Below, piece by piece: positions 32,651-44,063 of a DNA stretch of 64,000 nt (position 1 is the first letter of the stretch; each line of letters starts with the position of its first letter). Both the position numbers and the translations under genes were made by a program. The DNA is from Corylus avellana. Taxonomy: Eukaryota > Streptophyta > Magnoliopsida > Fagales > Betulaceae. Where the stretch lies: contig NC_081546.1 of assembly GCF_901000735.1 (NCBI RefSeq), positions 26,931,527 through 26,995,526 on the forward strand, written 5' to 3'. The notes beneath the pieces are model-generated. The model made no database searches. It was given only the letters and a program-made list of their open reading frames with translations, and was not told where the DNA came from.

Positions 32651-33270
32651 NNNNNNNNNNNNNNNNNNNNNNNNNNNNNNNNNNNNNNNNNNNNNNNNNN
32701 NNNNNNNNNNNNNNNNNNNNNNNNNNNNNNNNNNNNNNNNNNNNNNNNNNTGGGTGGTTTCACCTCAAAAAAAAAAAAAATTAATTAATTAAATTTTTAA
32801 TTCAAATTTATATAATTGAGTGTGGTTGTGCTTCTTTTGAGATTTTGAGATTGATCTATTGTGGACCCTTAGATTAATCTAAGGCCAAGATTGGGAAATA
32901 TGAGAGTCTCATAGGGGATCCGGATCAGCGTGGATCAAGGCACGTATATTACTCTAGAATATTATAAAATTTTAGATTAAGCTTCCACATGAGACAGTAG
33001 AGGCTCTAAGGTCACTAATAAGCTTCACATGAGTTTAAAACAATCATCCTCACCGTCAATCAATCATCCTAGCATTATTTTCACAAACGGGCCCAACATA
33101 ACATTTTAAAAAAAAAACCCATTAACTCGAATGGGAATTCAGTTACCGACACAAATAACTTCAACGCACAATTATTAATATAAAGAGATTCTCTTAGTTT
33201 AATGCTCAGTGGACAACAATTAAAAAAATTTTATCTCAACAAAAAATGCTTTTTAAATATAAGAAAAAGT

Positions 33271-33378
33271 CCATCAGAGGTAGTTCAATTGGTTGAGACC
33301 ACGCCTAATAAAACAGAAGTCATTAGTTCGAATTCTCATCTCTCTTGCGCGGAAATGCATGAAAAAAAAAAAAAAAAA
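33271..33378 (+). mobile_element. tRNA-derived SINE in arm A
   Basis: Plus-strand A box TAGTTCAATTGGTTGAG and B box GTTCGAATTC, with an A tail at 33360-33379. Its counterpart in arm B is 57287-57395. Confidence 0.8.
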
Positions 33379-33801
33379 AGTTTCAAATTTTTTTCAAAAG
33401 TTGGGTTTTTTCTCCACCGGCCGACAACCGCCCATTTTTTCTTTCTTTGGCTTTTTTTTTTTTTTTTTTTCTCCCTCTGCCCACACTCACAGCTTCAGAC
33501 TAATTTTATTTCTTCTTTGTTCGTTTTTAATGTACTTACAAAAAAAAAATTCAACCATTTGTTGTGCGTTGCTTTGTGATAAGGATAAAAATCCTTCGAG
33601 ATTAATGAATATTAGATTAAATAATTTGAAGAGATTAAATCACCCTAAATTAAGGGATTTTATTATGATTATATTATATTCAAATCAGATCTAAACTCTA
33701 CAAATAGAGTCATTTGTAGGGTGAAAATGCGAATGCGGATGTAGATGATAGCTATATCCATATCCAAATCTGCAAAATGCGGATAATGGTTTTTAGTATC
33801 C

Positions 33802-34323
33802 NNNNNNNNNNNNNNNNNNNNNNNNNNNNNNNNNNNNNNNNNNNNNNNNNNNNNNNNNNNNNNNNNNNNNNNNNNNNNNNNNNNNNNNNNNNNNNNNNNN
33901 NNNNNNNNNNNNNNNNNNNNNNNNNNNNNNNNNNNNNNNNNNNNNNNNNNNNNNNNNNNNNNNNNNNNNNNNNNNNNNNNNNNNNNNNNNNNNNNNNNNN
34001 NNNNNNNNNNNNNNNNNNNNNNNNNNNNNNNNNNNNNNNNNNNNNNNNNNNNNNNNNNNNNNNNNNNNNNNNNNNNNNNNNNNNNNNNNNNNNNNNNNNN
34101 NNNNNNNNNNNNNNNNNNNNNNNNNNNNNNNNNNNNNNNNNNNNNNNNNNNNNNNNNNNNNNNNNNNNNNNNNNNNNNNNNNNNNNNNNNNNNNNNNNNN
34201 NNNNNNNNNNNNNNNNNNNNNNNNNNNNNNNNNNNNNNNNNNNNNNNNNNNNNNNNNNNNNNNNNNNNNNNNNNNNNNNNNNNNNNNNNNNNNNNNNNNN
34301 NNNNNNNNNNNNNNNNNNNNNNN
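33802..34323. other. 522-N gap
   Basis: The flanks match arm B at about 56785 and 56060. The corresponding arm B segment (about 730 bp) includes the hAT-like MITE 56565-56841 and AT-rich DNA. Confidence 0.9.
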
Positions 34324-34510
34324 GAAGTTCTATTTTTTTCAAAAAAAAAAAAAAATTGAGCCTAAAATACTTACAAAAATCTCCAAAGTCCAAACTACTT
34401 TCATTATTATTATATCAAAACAATTTTTTTTTTTTTTTTAAAAAAAAGACCCTCAAAAAGATTATTGGAAGTGTTTGATAGATATATTTGTGGTGAGTTT
34501 TTTTGTTTTA

Positions 34511-34873
34511 GGAAAAATTGCAAAATTAGTCCTTATGGTTTACTTGATTTACAATTAACTTCTTATGGTATTAAAATGAACTCAAAAATCCCTGAGGTAT
34601 GCCAAAATATAATTTAGTCTTTACAATCAAATTTCGTCCACTAATTTAACAAATGCCTTTAATATGACACTGCCTTAAATAGGACAAGTATCACAATTAT
34701 ATTGGCTCTAATGTTTTACACTATTAGAATCTGTTAAATCAGTGAATGAAATTTGATTGTAGAAACTAAATTATTTTTTTGGCATACCTTAGGGACTTTT
34801 GAATTCATTTTAATACCATAAGGAGTTAATTGTAAATTAGGTAAACGACAATGACTGAATTTACATTTTTTAC
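34511..34873. mobile_element. 363-bp MULE-type MITE present only in arm A
   Basis: The inverted termini start GGAAAAATTGCAAAATTAGTCC and end gactgaatttacattttttac. The inner arms match through a tccttatggt/accataagga block. The TSD is TTTGTTTTA (34502-34510, 34874-34882), 9 bp. Arm B has one uninterrupted copy at 55888-55896 (one mismatch), which is the empty site. The element inserted after the inverted duplication, or B lost it exactly. It lies about 190 bp upstream of SAG101-A. Confidence 0.92.
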
Positions 34874-35061
34874 TTTGTTTTAAGTCATGAATCTGTTGAC
34901 TTTCTAGTCTTGTCATTTCTCACGCGAGGAACTTTCTCGTGGCGGCCATTGGTTAGTCGACGTTGACGACTGACGAGTCTTTGATTGATTCCCGTTGTTG
35001 TCATAACTTTGTTGCCAGCACGTAGCGGTGTCTGTAAACGAGTCTAACAAAGCCATTGAGG

Positions 35062-37081
35062 ATGAACCGATCTCCATTGTAAGAAGAAACCCATTGCATT
35101 TTTTTTTCTTCGTTTAATTTGTTTCTTGAGCATGGAAATCCCATTGCATCAAAATTTGTTGACTATTTATTTCCTTTGATTCTGGGTTGCAGATTTAGCA
35201 GTGGGTTAGAGTTGGGAAGTTTTGTTGTGACCTCTAATGTCCTGCACCATTCATGGGCTGCAATTTCGGAACTTTACACAGAAATCAATGAAGCGCCATC
35301 TTCGGCTTCCCCTGTTACTGTTAGATTCAAAATTGATGATCAGCAGCCAAACTGTACAATCATAGCTTTCGTTACTTGGCCTCCTTGTACGAAAGAGCGT
35401 CTTAAAGGAGAAGGAGGAGGAGACTTGGTTTCATCATCAGCTCTTAAGGAGACTTTTCCTCTCTTTGAATTCCTGTGCACCAAAACCAACCCACGTTTCT
35501 CCATTAACAAACCTGCAATCGATCTTTTTGCCAGTGTCCATGGTGTGCTGGATTTCTTGAAATCTCAGGTACCTCTCTATCCTTAATTTTTCCTTTTTTT
35601 TTTTTTTTTTTTTTTTCTCTTTTTCTTTAATTTATTGTAAGCTTGGGGAAATCTAGGCATATTTTAATTTTTTAATAGTAAAAAGTAAATAATATGATAT
35701 AAAAATAAAAATGTTTTAATGATTTTGTTTAAGAATAAAGTGAATAGTATTTAAGAGCGGCAATAAAGTAAGAAATTAAGAATATCTCTAATGCCTAATT
35801 CAGTACGAAGGGGGTAGGGATTTTAGAGAAGGAAACGAAAGTCATCTTTTGACCTGTTGCTGGCTGCCTTCTATAGCCAATTTGTAGCAACCACTAGCCA
35901 TGTGGCACAAATTAATAGGGGACTTTAATTAATAGGGGGCTTTTCTTGATGTTGAATTCCTTAGCCCCATGACTCCTGTGAACCATCAATTTCTGCTAGT
36001 ATTGCAGGAACCAATGCTATTGTACTAAGAGAGGGGATCATGTGTGGTGCTTTGTGGTTGTATCCGGGTCTATTGGTTGATTGATTGGCTTGGTATCCTA
36101 TCTACTAGGACCAGAAAGATAGGTAAAAGATGAGGTGGTAAATGATTTTTATAATTTCTTTTGGAGAATAGCTATGCAAGGAAAATTGGGCAAATTTGCT
36201 AATTTTTGTTTTTTTTGTTTTTTTGTTTTATATATAGCATAAAGTAAAAGAATTAACAAACAACTCAATAAATAGAACACTCAAAAACTATTTTCACCAA
36301 TAAAACATCAAAAGGGAAAAAAAATCATCTAAAAAAATTACCAAACGAGTCCAACTGCCCAGGTCTTTGTATGCTTAGGAGAAAAAAAAAAATTAATAAG
36401 GTCTTTGTATATGATATATATGGACCATTTTTTATTGTATCGATCAAGAGAACTTTGAGAATTTCAGTCGGCTGTTATTAAAGTTATAAGATTCATATTT
36501 TAATGCAGATTTCCACGAAGCCATTCATTATCACTGGACACTCTCTGGGAGGATCTGTTGCCTATCTCTTCACCTTATGGCTGCTGGACAAAATCAATTT
36601 AGCAACCACCAAACGCCCACTTTGCATCACTTTTGGTTCACCCCTTATTGGTGATGATGGCTTGCAAGAAGCCATATTACAATACTCAACATGGAACTCT
36701 TGCTTTTTGCATGTGGTTTTGGATCGAGATCCAGTCCCAAGAGTCTTAATTTCACCCCCCAATCCTAGTGCTCCTGAATTGGCTTCTCCAACCAAGGAAT
36801 ACAAGCCTTTTGGCACATTTCTCCTGTGTTCCGAACTGGGTTGCGCTTGTCTTGAAAACCCTGAATCTGTTTTGAAGTTGTTGATGGCAACGGGTCCTGG
36901 AAATCAATATCCTAATCAAGTTAATTTGGAGTTCTTTGAGTATAAAAATATAGTCGAACAACTCCACGGTAATGTAATGTGCAAGGATAGTACTACAAAA
37001 CTCCACGATGAATGGATTGCACAACCATTACAGGCAGGCATTATTACACAACTAGAAGCAATCGGACTGGGGCGACCGCAG
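35062..37081 (+). CDS. SAG101: SAG101-A, senescence-associated carboxylesterase-like protein (EP exon not assembled)
   Basis: SAG101 is a lipase-like protein that pairs with EDS1. The EDS1-SAG101 complex is activated by TIR-made nucleotides and engages helper NLR NRG1. Exons are 35062-35078 (ATG in a 17-nt exon), 35193-35568 and 36509-37081, joined in phase to 322 residues. The first junction rebuilds the family start ending LFSSGLELG. Marks of the family are HHSWAAISELY, LVSSSALKETFP, FLCTKTNP, TGHSLGGSVAYLFTLWLLD with Ser143 intact, and CITFGSPLIGD. The intron donor after exon 3 (CAG|GTAC) is present, but the EP-domain exon falls where the 100-N gap 37718-37817 lies. Copy B shows about 1.4 kb belongs there. 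An ATG at 35119 gives an intronless alternative that lacks the family N-terminus. Confidence 0.85.
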
Positions 37082-37717
37082 GTACTAGCTCAATCTCAAT
37101 GTCATTTGGAATTGGATCATATATAATTGCTCATTATTTGACTCATATATATCTCATGCTGAAAAACCCTAATTGACTCCAATTAACACATATTCTGATT
37201 GTATAGTTGTTTCACAAAATATTATGCGGGAAATAGATCTGATTTAACAGATAATAATCAACCAAATACAGATATGTAATGAACATTAAAGAACACAGAT
37301 ATTTGGTTATGAAGAGAAAACTATTTAGAGAATTCTCTAAATGTAAAACCTTTCGGAGTAACCAAACCCAGGAAATCACTCCACTATAAAAGACTAAGAA
37401 TTGCAAGAAGTTCACACTTACAAAACTTTTGCAATTGACACTCCCTTGCATAAGACAAACGACCCACTCAACTTCTATTGTAGTAGCCCTTTTCAGAACA
37501 TCTGGCACAATTCTTCTATATGATCTCCTTCACCGGAATTTCGATTGACTTCAAGTGTTTAATCAAACAAGAATGAGATTTCTCACCTTTATTCTAAGAG
37601 AGATCCCAAACACTCCAGTTCGATATCTCTATCTCTCTCTCTTAGCTCCCAATATTCGCTCTCTGAATTCATACATAATAATGTGCATAAAAGTCGTTTA
37701 AATATAAATTCGCACAA

Positions 37718-37817
37718 NNNNNNNNNNNNNNNNNNNNNNNNNNNNNNNNNNNNNNNNNNNNNNNNNNNNNNNNNNNNNNNNNNNNNNNNNNNNNNNNNNN
37801 NNNNNNNNNNNNNNNNN
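37718..37817. other. 100-N gap replacing the SAG101-A EP exon
   Basis: The left flank corresponds to 53059-53073 of arm B and the right flank to about 51671. The missing stretch of about 1.39 kb contains the whole EP-domain exon in arm B. It could be an unsequenced region or a true deletion. Confidence 0.85.
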
Positions 37818-38234
37818 TTTTGCATTTTGGGATGTAATATGATATGAGTGCATTTTCCAGGAAAACATATGATCCACCATAAATGTGAGAAATTAGTCAT
37901 TTTAGTACGTAGTGTTATATATATATATTGTGGAAGTTTACTTCTTAATACCTTAAGGTTGTAACTTTATCTTGAATACGAGAAAATAATAGATTAAACT
38001 CAAGGATTTTAGAAGTGTATGGTATAATTTTTAAATTGCTTTTTAGCATCAGTTCTATTGGAAGAAATGGTTTACAAATCCAACGTGAAATATTGAGAAA
38101 TATATAGTCTATGCTTATTTTGCAAGCTATTTAAAATTAGTATTAATACCTCAAGTTGAGTTAGATTATGATAACCATAATTTTCACAATTACAAAAGTT
38201 AAGAAAAATTAAATTATTTGATTTTGAATAATGT

Positions 38235-38265
<31 letters not shown>

Positions 38266-39181
38266 GTGTTCTGCGGAAGTAAAGAGCACTTTGATACTAA
38301 TAATTTTGAACAAATTCTGAAATTCAAATTAAGAACTTCTATTCTAAGTACTTTATCATTAAAAAAAAATTATTTTACTAAACTTATATTTGAACTTTTA
38401 GAAAAGATAATTATCTTTAAAAATTAAATTTTGGAAACTAAGCCACTCTCAATAATTAGTTATTAGCGTTTTAATAACTAAGAAAAGAAAAGAGTCGAAT
38501 AAATTGACTGCTTTTAATTAGGAGAAACTTTACTTAACACTCTTAAACTTTCATCGCTTTTAGAACTTCGAGAAATTTCTGAACTTCAATCCATTTTCAG
38601 TACTTTTTTTATCTCTTAAGTACCCCATATATAGTGCTTGTTAATGTTCTGGGTTCAGTGTTGAATGTGGTGGCTTCAGAGGTCTGTTTGCAGATGCTCC
38701 AGCATTGGCTTGTTGATTTGGACACTTAATTATGGATAAAATCTTCATGGTTTGGAGATGATCATTCCATTTTTTGGATCTTTTGGTACAATTGACAAAT
38801 GGGGTTCCGTACGCGAATGATCGGGACATATTCAGAATTTGAACATGAGTGAATTTATGCAGAGCAGTCAACTATTTGGGACAGATTCACTAGCTTGGGT
38901 TATAGTAATATGTTAGTGTTTCACCTTACTTATAAAAAAAACACATAAAATGTTTCACCTATTTAGACTTCTTCATTGAAAGTGAATTTTGGTTTGAAGG
39001 GAGGGGGAGATCCATAGCCAATTTTATCACCCCTTGAAATTACTATTGCTTTATTTTTATGGTCTTGTTCATACTTCATGCTTTTATAGTTTTTTGACTT
39101 ATGATTTTTGTTCCATAAATTTATCGGATATAAGAAACAATACTAGATCGACCGGATAGGCATATTGCAGGATTTGCGTAA

Positions 39182-39281
39182 NNNNNNNNNNNNNNNNNNN
39201 NNNNNNNNNNNNNNNNNNNNNNNNNNNNNNNNNNNNNNNNNNNNNNNNNNNNNNNNNNNNNNNNNNNNNNNNNNNNNNNNN
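39182..39281. other. 100-N gap at the inner end of arm A
   Basis: Homology to arm B stops exactly at this gap (ggatttgcgtaa versus ttacgcaaatcc at 50274). Confidence 0.9.
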
Positions 39282-39299
39282 TGCCTTTATCAAACCTCT

Positions 39300-39560
39300 T
39301 CCTTTAATTGGGAAAAAATTTGAAAATTTTTCATTGGGTAAAAATTGAAAATTCTCCAATTATTAATCGTGACCCTTCATTTTAAATCTAATGGTCTATA
39401 AAATTATTTAAACCTCGATAAAACAAAAGCCACCATTTAATGTCTAGGTTATACAAAAGCAGCCGACATTTTATAGACCATTAAATTTAAAAGGAAGAAC
39501 CACGATTAACAATTGGAGAATCTTCAATTTCTGCTCAATTGGAAGGATCTTAATTCCCAG
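39300..39560. mobile_element. Inverted-repeat element (MITE-like)
   Basis: attctccaattattaatcgtg through atctaatggtctataaaat pairs with attttatagaccattaaat through acaattggagaat. The outer part continues as a diverged pairing of ctttaattggga/caattggaagg. The left end is close to the 39182-39281 gap. Confidence 0.65.
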
Positions 39561-39779
39561 TCTGCCAGACAAGAAAAAAAATAAAATTGAAGGCTATTCT
39601 ACAACGTTGCTTGTGCTTTGAAACTTTCTAATCTGTGTGAGTGGTGCACAGTACGATTTTCTAATCCAATTTCAAATTACCCAAATTTTTCTTTGTCCTT
39701 CTTCCTGCGAACCCAGCCCCAGGTACCCTTTAAATGTTCATTATGTTCTTATATAAATTCATGGCTTCTTGTAGAGATA

Positions 39780-40240
39780 TTTAGATTTAAATTATTGTTT
39801 TAATATTTATATTGCTATTCAGGATTTACCGAATCATCGATTTAGCCTATTCTTGATAATAACTTCAACGAAAAATTGAGGTAAGTAAATATGTAATTAA
39901 ATTTTTAGATTTAGATTTAAATTATTCTTTTCAATTGATTGTTTTAATATTTATATTGCTATTGATTCAGCCTATTCTTGATAATAACTTCAACAAAAAT
40001 TGATGGATGTAATTATGTAAATATGTAATTAAATTTTTAGATTTAGATTTAAATTGTTCTCAATTGATTGCTTTAATATTTATATTACTATTAATTCAGC
40101 TTATTCTTGATAACAACTTCAACAAAAAATTGATGGATGTAATTAAATTTTTAGATTTAGATTTAAATTGTTCTTTTCAATTGATTGTTTTAATATTTAT
40201 ATTGCTATTAATTCAGCCTATTCTTGACAATTGTTTTTAT
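39780..40240 (+). repeat. Tandem repeat, about 4 units of 110-140 bp, in the 5' UTR intron
   Basis: Each unit contains ttttagatttagatttaaat, gattgttttaatatttatat, tgctattnattcagcctatt and cttgataataacttcaac, with deletions between units. Confidence 0.75.
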
Positions 40241-40282
40241 ATTTAATTATTTATGAATATATATTTGTAGTTATCTGAGATT

Positions 40283-42600
40283 ATGGAGAAAAACAATGAT
40301 TCTATTGAGCTCCAATCAAATTCTAAACGACCTCGTGTTGAAGTAGATTTAGCAAATCTGCCCTCAAATCCTTGTTTTAGAAAAAAAATGTGTGATTATT
40401 ATTCTAGTGATAGAGACCAAATTCGAAGAGCATATCTACAAAAAGGAGCTTATCAACCATTTGACCATGATTTTCCAAGAAAAAAGTTTGGACAAACAAT
40501 GCGTCGTTTTAATCCAACATGGTTTAAAGAATATAAATGGTTGGAGTACAGTAAGGAGAAAGATGCTGTATATTACTTATATTGTTATCTCTTCAAACTG
40601 GACATTGGAAATAAAGCAGGGGGAGAAACTTTTGTTACTGAAGGGTTTAGTAATTGGAAAAAGAAAGAGAAGTTCAAAGGTCATGTGGGGGCTCACAATA
40701 GTGCACATAATCAAGCTCGGCAAAAATGTGAAGCTTTGTTAAACCATAAACAAAGTATTATAACATTTTTTGACAAGCAATCGGATCAGCAGAAAATGAT
40801 ATATAGGACTTGTTTGAATGCATCGGTTGATTGTATTCGCTTTTTACAACAACAAAGATTAGCATTTCATGGTCATGATGAATCTAAAGATTCAACTAAT
40901 CAAGGAAATTTTCGTGAATTGTTGCGGTTTCTTGCGACACATAATGAAGAAATTGACAAGGTAGTCTTAAAAAATGCTCCTGAAAATCATCAAATGACTG
41001 CACCATACATTCAAAAAGATATAGCAAATGCTGCAGCAAGTGAAACTATAGATGCTATTCTTAAAGATCTTGGAGACTCGTCATTTGCTATCCTAGTTTA
41101 TGAATCCCGTGATATATCTATTAAACAATTGGCAATTGTTTTGCGTTATGTAGATAAGCGGGGCCATGTGATGGAACGTTTTTTAGGCATTACACATGTT
41201 AGCACTACCACAGTTGCAGAATTGAAGAAGACAATTGATTCAGTGCTTAGCAAACATAATTTAAGTATTAGCAGATTTCAAGGACAAGGATACGATGGAG
41301 CTAGCAATATGCGAGGTGAGTTGAATGGACTTAAAACACTTATTTTGAATGACAATTCGTCTACCTATTATGTTCATTGCTTTGCACATCAGCTTCAACT
41401 CACTTTAGTTGCTGTTGCCAAAAATCACATTCAAATTGCAACTTTTTTTAGTTTGGTCAATAGTATCTTTAATGTTATTGGAGCATCTTGCAAATGTCGT
41501 GACGTACTTCGTGAAAAACGAACTGCTGAAGTAGTAGAAGCACTACAAAATAATGAAATGCCAACTAGTCGTGGCTTGAATCAAGAAATGAACATAAAGA
41601 GACCTGGTGATACACGTTGGAGTTCTTATTATGGTGCAATTATTAGTCTTTTTACCATGTTTTCTTCTGTTATCGATACGGTTGAAGACGTAATTGAAGA
41701 TGGTTTAAATTCTGAACAGAGAGCAGAAGCAAATATACTAATTCAATCACTCCAAACTTTTGATTTTGCTTTCAATTTACATTTGATGAAAAATGTTTTG
41801 GGGATTACAAATGAGTTATCTCAAGCACTCCAACGAAAAGATCAAGATATTCTGAATGCAATGAAGCTAGTTGAAATTTCAAAGCTACGCTTACAGGCTA
41901 TGATAGAAGATGGGTGGGATTCCTTATTTGAAGAAGTTCTAAGTTTTGTACCAAAAACAATATTCTTGTCCCCAATATGGATGAACTTTATCAACCTCGA
42001 TCACGACGAAAAGCTCAAGGCATGAAAAATTCACACTATTACCGTGTGGAGCTTTATTATACTGTTATAGATATGCAACTCCAAGAACTTAACAGTCGCT
42101 TTAATGAAGCAAATTCTGAATTATTACTCTGTGTTGCATGCTTGAGTCCAGATGACATGTTTGCTTCTTTTAACAAGGAGAAATTACTTCGTCTTGCTCA
42201 ATTCTATCCGAATGATTTTTCAGCAGTTCAACTTATCACTTTAGACAACCAACTTGAAACATATATCGTTGACATGCGTTCTAGTGATGAATTTGCAACA
42301 CTCAAAGGGATTGGACAACTCGCTAAGAAATTAGTAGAGATGAAAAAGGATGTCGTATATCAGTTGGTTTATTCATTGGTAACATTGTCATTGATTCTGC
42401 CAGTTGCGATAGCATCTGTTGAGAGAGCATTTTCAGCAATGAATATTGTTAAAAATTGTCTACGCAACCGAATTGGAGATCAATGGATGAATGATTGTTT
42501 GGTTACGTACATCGAGAAAGATATATTCAAGACTATCAGTTATAAAGAAATCATGAAGCGATTCCAAGATATAAAGACTCGTCGAGGACAATTGCCTTAG
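40283..42600 (+). pseudogene. hAT transposase, TTF zinc finger and DUF4371 type, one frameshift
   Basis: The first frame (40283-42025) encodes a TTF-type zinc finger region (HDFPRKKFGQTMRRFNPTWF ... YLYCYLFK, where one expected Cys is Tyr), the DUF4371 RNase-H-like core (IQKDIANAAASETIDAILKD, GQGYDGASNMRG, HCFAHQLQLTLV) and GDTRWSSYYGAI. The second frame (41977-42600) continues with NMDELY, HYYRVELYYTVIDMQLQELN and the C-terminal hAT dimerisation motif LPVAIASVERAFSAM. A single missing T near 41943-41946 shifts the frame; otherwise there are no lesions. Full length would be about 770 residues, usual for the family. These proteins excise and integrate DNA with 8-bp TSDs. Confidence 0.88.
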
Positions 42601-42727
42601 TGCTAGTCGTGACAAAACAAATTGTAATTTATATTTACATGTTTTAGAACATAATTAAAATTTTTGTGAATTATTCACTTATTCAGCTTGTTATATTTTT
42701 GTTAAACTTTATTTTTTGTATTCATTT

Positions 42728-42729
<2 letters not shown>

Positions 42730-42794
<65 letters not shown>
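42730..42794. repeat. (TA)n microsatellite
   Basis: About 32 uninterrupted TA units between the hAT stop codon and its 3' terminus. Confidence 0.95.
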
Positions 42795-42797
<3 letters not shown>

Positions 42798-42829
42798 CCT
42801 CATGGACAAATTTCCTGGGTCCGCCACTG

Positions 42830-43265
42830 CTCCTAGCCTCCTACTAAGTACAACACACCTCAGGCTCAAACCCTTAGAGGACACCGAAAACACACCGTTT
42901 GAAGCCAGAGACGGGGGGAGACACTGGTAGTGCCGGCACTGGACTTGGAAAAGCATGGAGAAAGGTGCAGGATCTGAGATGAAATATGAGGGAGACGAAA
43001 TCCGTGGAGAAGTTGACGCCAGAGAGGATGGTTAAGGTGATCGCGCCGCTACACATAGCGGATTTGTGGCTAGGAGGTGGAGGAGTGGAGATTTGGTGTG
43101 GACTGACAGAGAAGAAGATGAATGGAGGTGGTGAAGGCGCCGGCAGATCTGGCGCCTTGGGTATGAGAGAGACCACCGGGGTCTTGGAGAGAGGAGCTGG
43201 TGGCACGGAGTTCCACGCCAGAGTGTCGCCGGAGGAAGTTGTGGCTTTGCCGTGGATTTGAATGG
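42830..43265 (-). other. GC-richer coding-like fragment, not recognised
   Basis: The minus strand is open for about 150 residues and Pro/Ser-rich; the plus strand is also open for 91 residues. The base composition differs from the surroundings. I cannot assign a family. It lies between the hAT end and a Copia PBS and may be a captured gene fragment or retroelement interior. Confidence 0.35.
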
Positions 43266-43387
43266 CCAGATGATATCTATTTTTTTTTTTTTTTAAAACA
43301 AAAATAAAACAATACAGATTTCGTGATTGGGAAATCAATCAAAATAAAGAATAAGAAACATAAAAGAAAATTAATGTTATCCTATTT

Positions 43388-43745
43388 GCTCTGATACCAT
43401 GATAACACGATACCATGATAACACTAATTTGCTCTGATACCATGAAAGAATAAGATAGTGACCTACTTTCACAAAATCAAGCCCTAAAGCTGCATTAAAC
43501 TCTTATTTCTCTGAGTAATATTTATAATATAACATACTCCTATTTATAGGAGAATCATGTTAAATACGAATAGACTTCTACTATAGCTAGGTTAGCTAGG
43601 TGATAATCTTTAACTATTCACCTGTAACTCAGTGATAGTTTTCAAGTGTGACTCAATGATATTCTTCAACTGTAAGTCAGTAATAGTTTTATACTATGAC
43701 TATTATTATATTATTATTGAACTCCATGATATATATACTCTAACA
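43388..43745 (-). mobile_element. Copia-type LTR with primer-binding sites, minus strand
   Basis: The LTR starts on the minus strand at 43745 with TGTTAGAG and runs to about 43447. It is followed by TGGTATCAGAGC, the tRNA-Met PBS (reverse of 43431-43442), and a second PBS-like copy at 43388-43399. It is the same LTR family as 31917-32264. Confidence 0.7.
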
Positions 43746-43880
43746 GGATCCAATATTGAGAGTTTTAAAGTATGGAAGTCCATCTGATACGCAGGTATAA
43801 AAAGAAATGTTAGAGATGAAAAGAGCCTCTTAAAACAAGGAAGCCAAGCCACCAGTTACACATTCGTATTACAACGACGG

Positions 43881-44020
43881 GTCGTGATACACTTTACGCC
43901 CGGCATGCATCAACAGTGATGCACGCCAGGCTAAATTTTTTTTTTTTAAAAAAAAAAATTAAAATAATAAAATAATAATAATAAAAAAAGTAAGTATTAT
44001 TATTATTACTCAATGCAAGA
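43881..44020. mobile_element. Diverged copy of the 13323-13475 MITE
   Basis: gatacactttacgcccggca, tgcatcaacagtgatgcacg and an A/T core match the MITE upstream of TNL2. The right terminus is reduced to tattattattactc. Confidence 0.65.
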
Positions 44021-44063
44021 CTTAAGGATTCACTTAGCAAAAAAAAGTATCATTTGCTGTAAA

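Larger units (their letters stand above)
32751..39181 (+). repeat. Inverted duplication, arm A (SAG101-A)
   Basis: Bases 32751-39181 match the reverse complement of about 50274-57920 over genes, introns and intergenic DNA. Exon 2 and exon 3 proteins differ by only a few residues. Both ends of arm A coincide with 100-N gaps. Internal differences are a MULE MITE present only in A (34511-34873), a 522-N gap where B has a hAT-like MITE, and a 100-N gap where B has the EP exon. Confidence 0.9.
39600..42829 (+). mobile_element. hAT element of the ZMYM/TTF type (left end not found)
   Basis: The transposase gene is followed by ttcctgggtccgccactg ending at 42829, the 3' terminus typical of this plant hAT group (inverse CAGTGGCGGACCCAGG). 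No CAGTGGCGG start is seen upstream, so the left end is lost, diverged or in the gap at 39182-39281. A 5' UTR intron runs from GT at 39723 to AG at 40270. Confidence 0.75.

Noticed and set aside
33271..33378. Possible tRNA gene (A and B boxes present)
   Set aside because: No cloverleaf or acceptor stem, an A tail follows, and five related copies exist: it is a SINE.
33752..34478. Long open frames spanning the 522-N gap on both strands
   Set aside because: The frame is made almost entirely of unknown residues; it is an artefact of N bases.
35119..35192. ATG at 35119 as the start of SAG101-A
   Set aside because: The upstream ATG at 35062 plus a GT/AG intron rebuilds the family N-terminus ending LFSSGLELG in phase; the segment after 35119 looks intronic.
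36562..37024. Open frames on the minus strand within SAG101-A exon 3 (and the equivalents in copy B)
   Set aside because: Antisense shadows of the conserved lipase-like exon.
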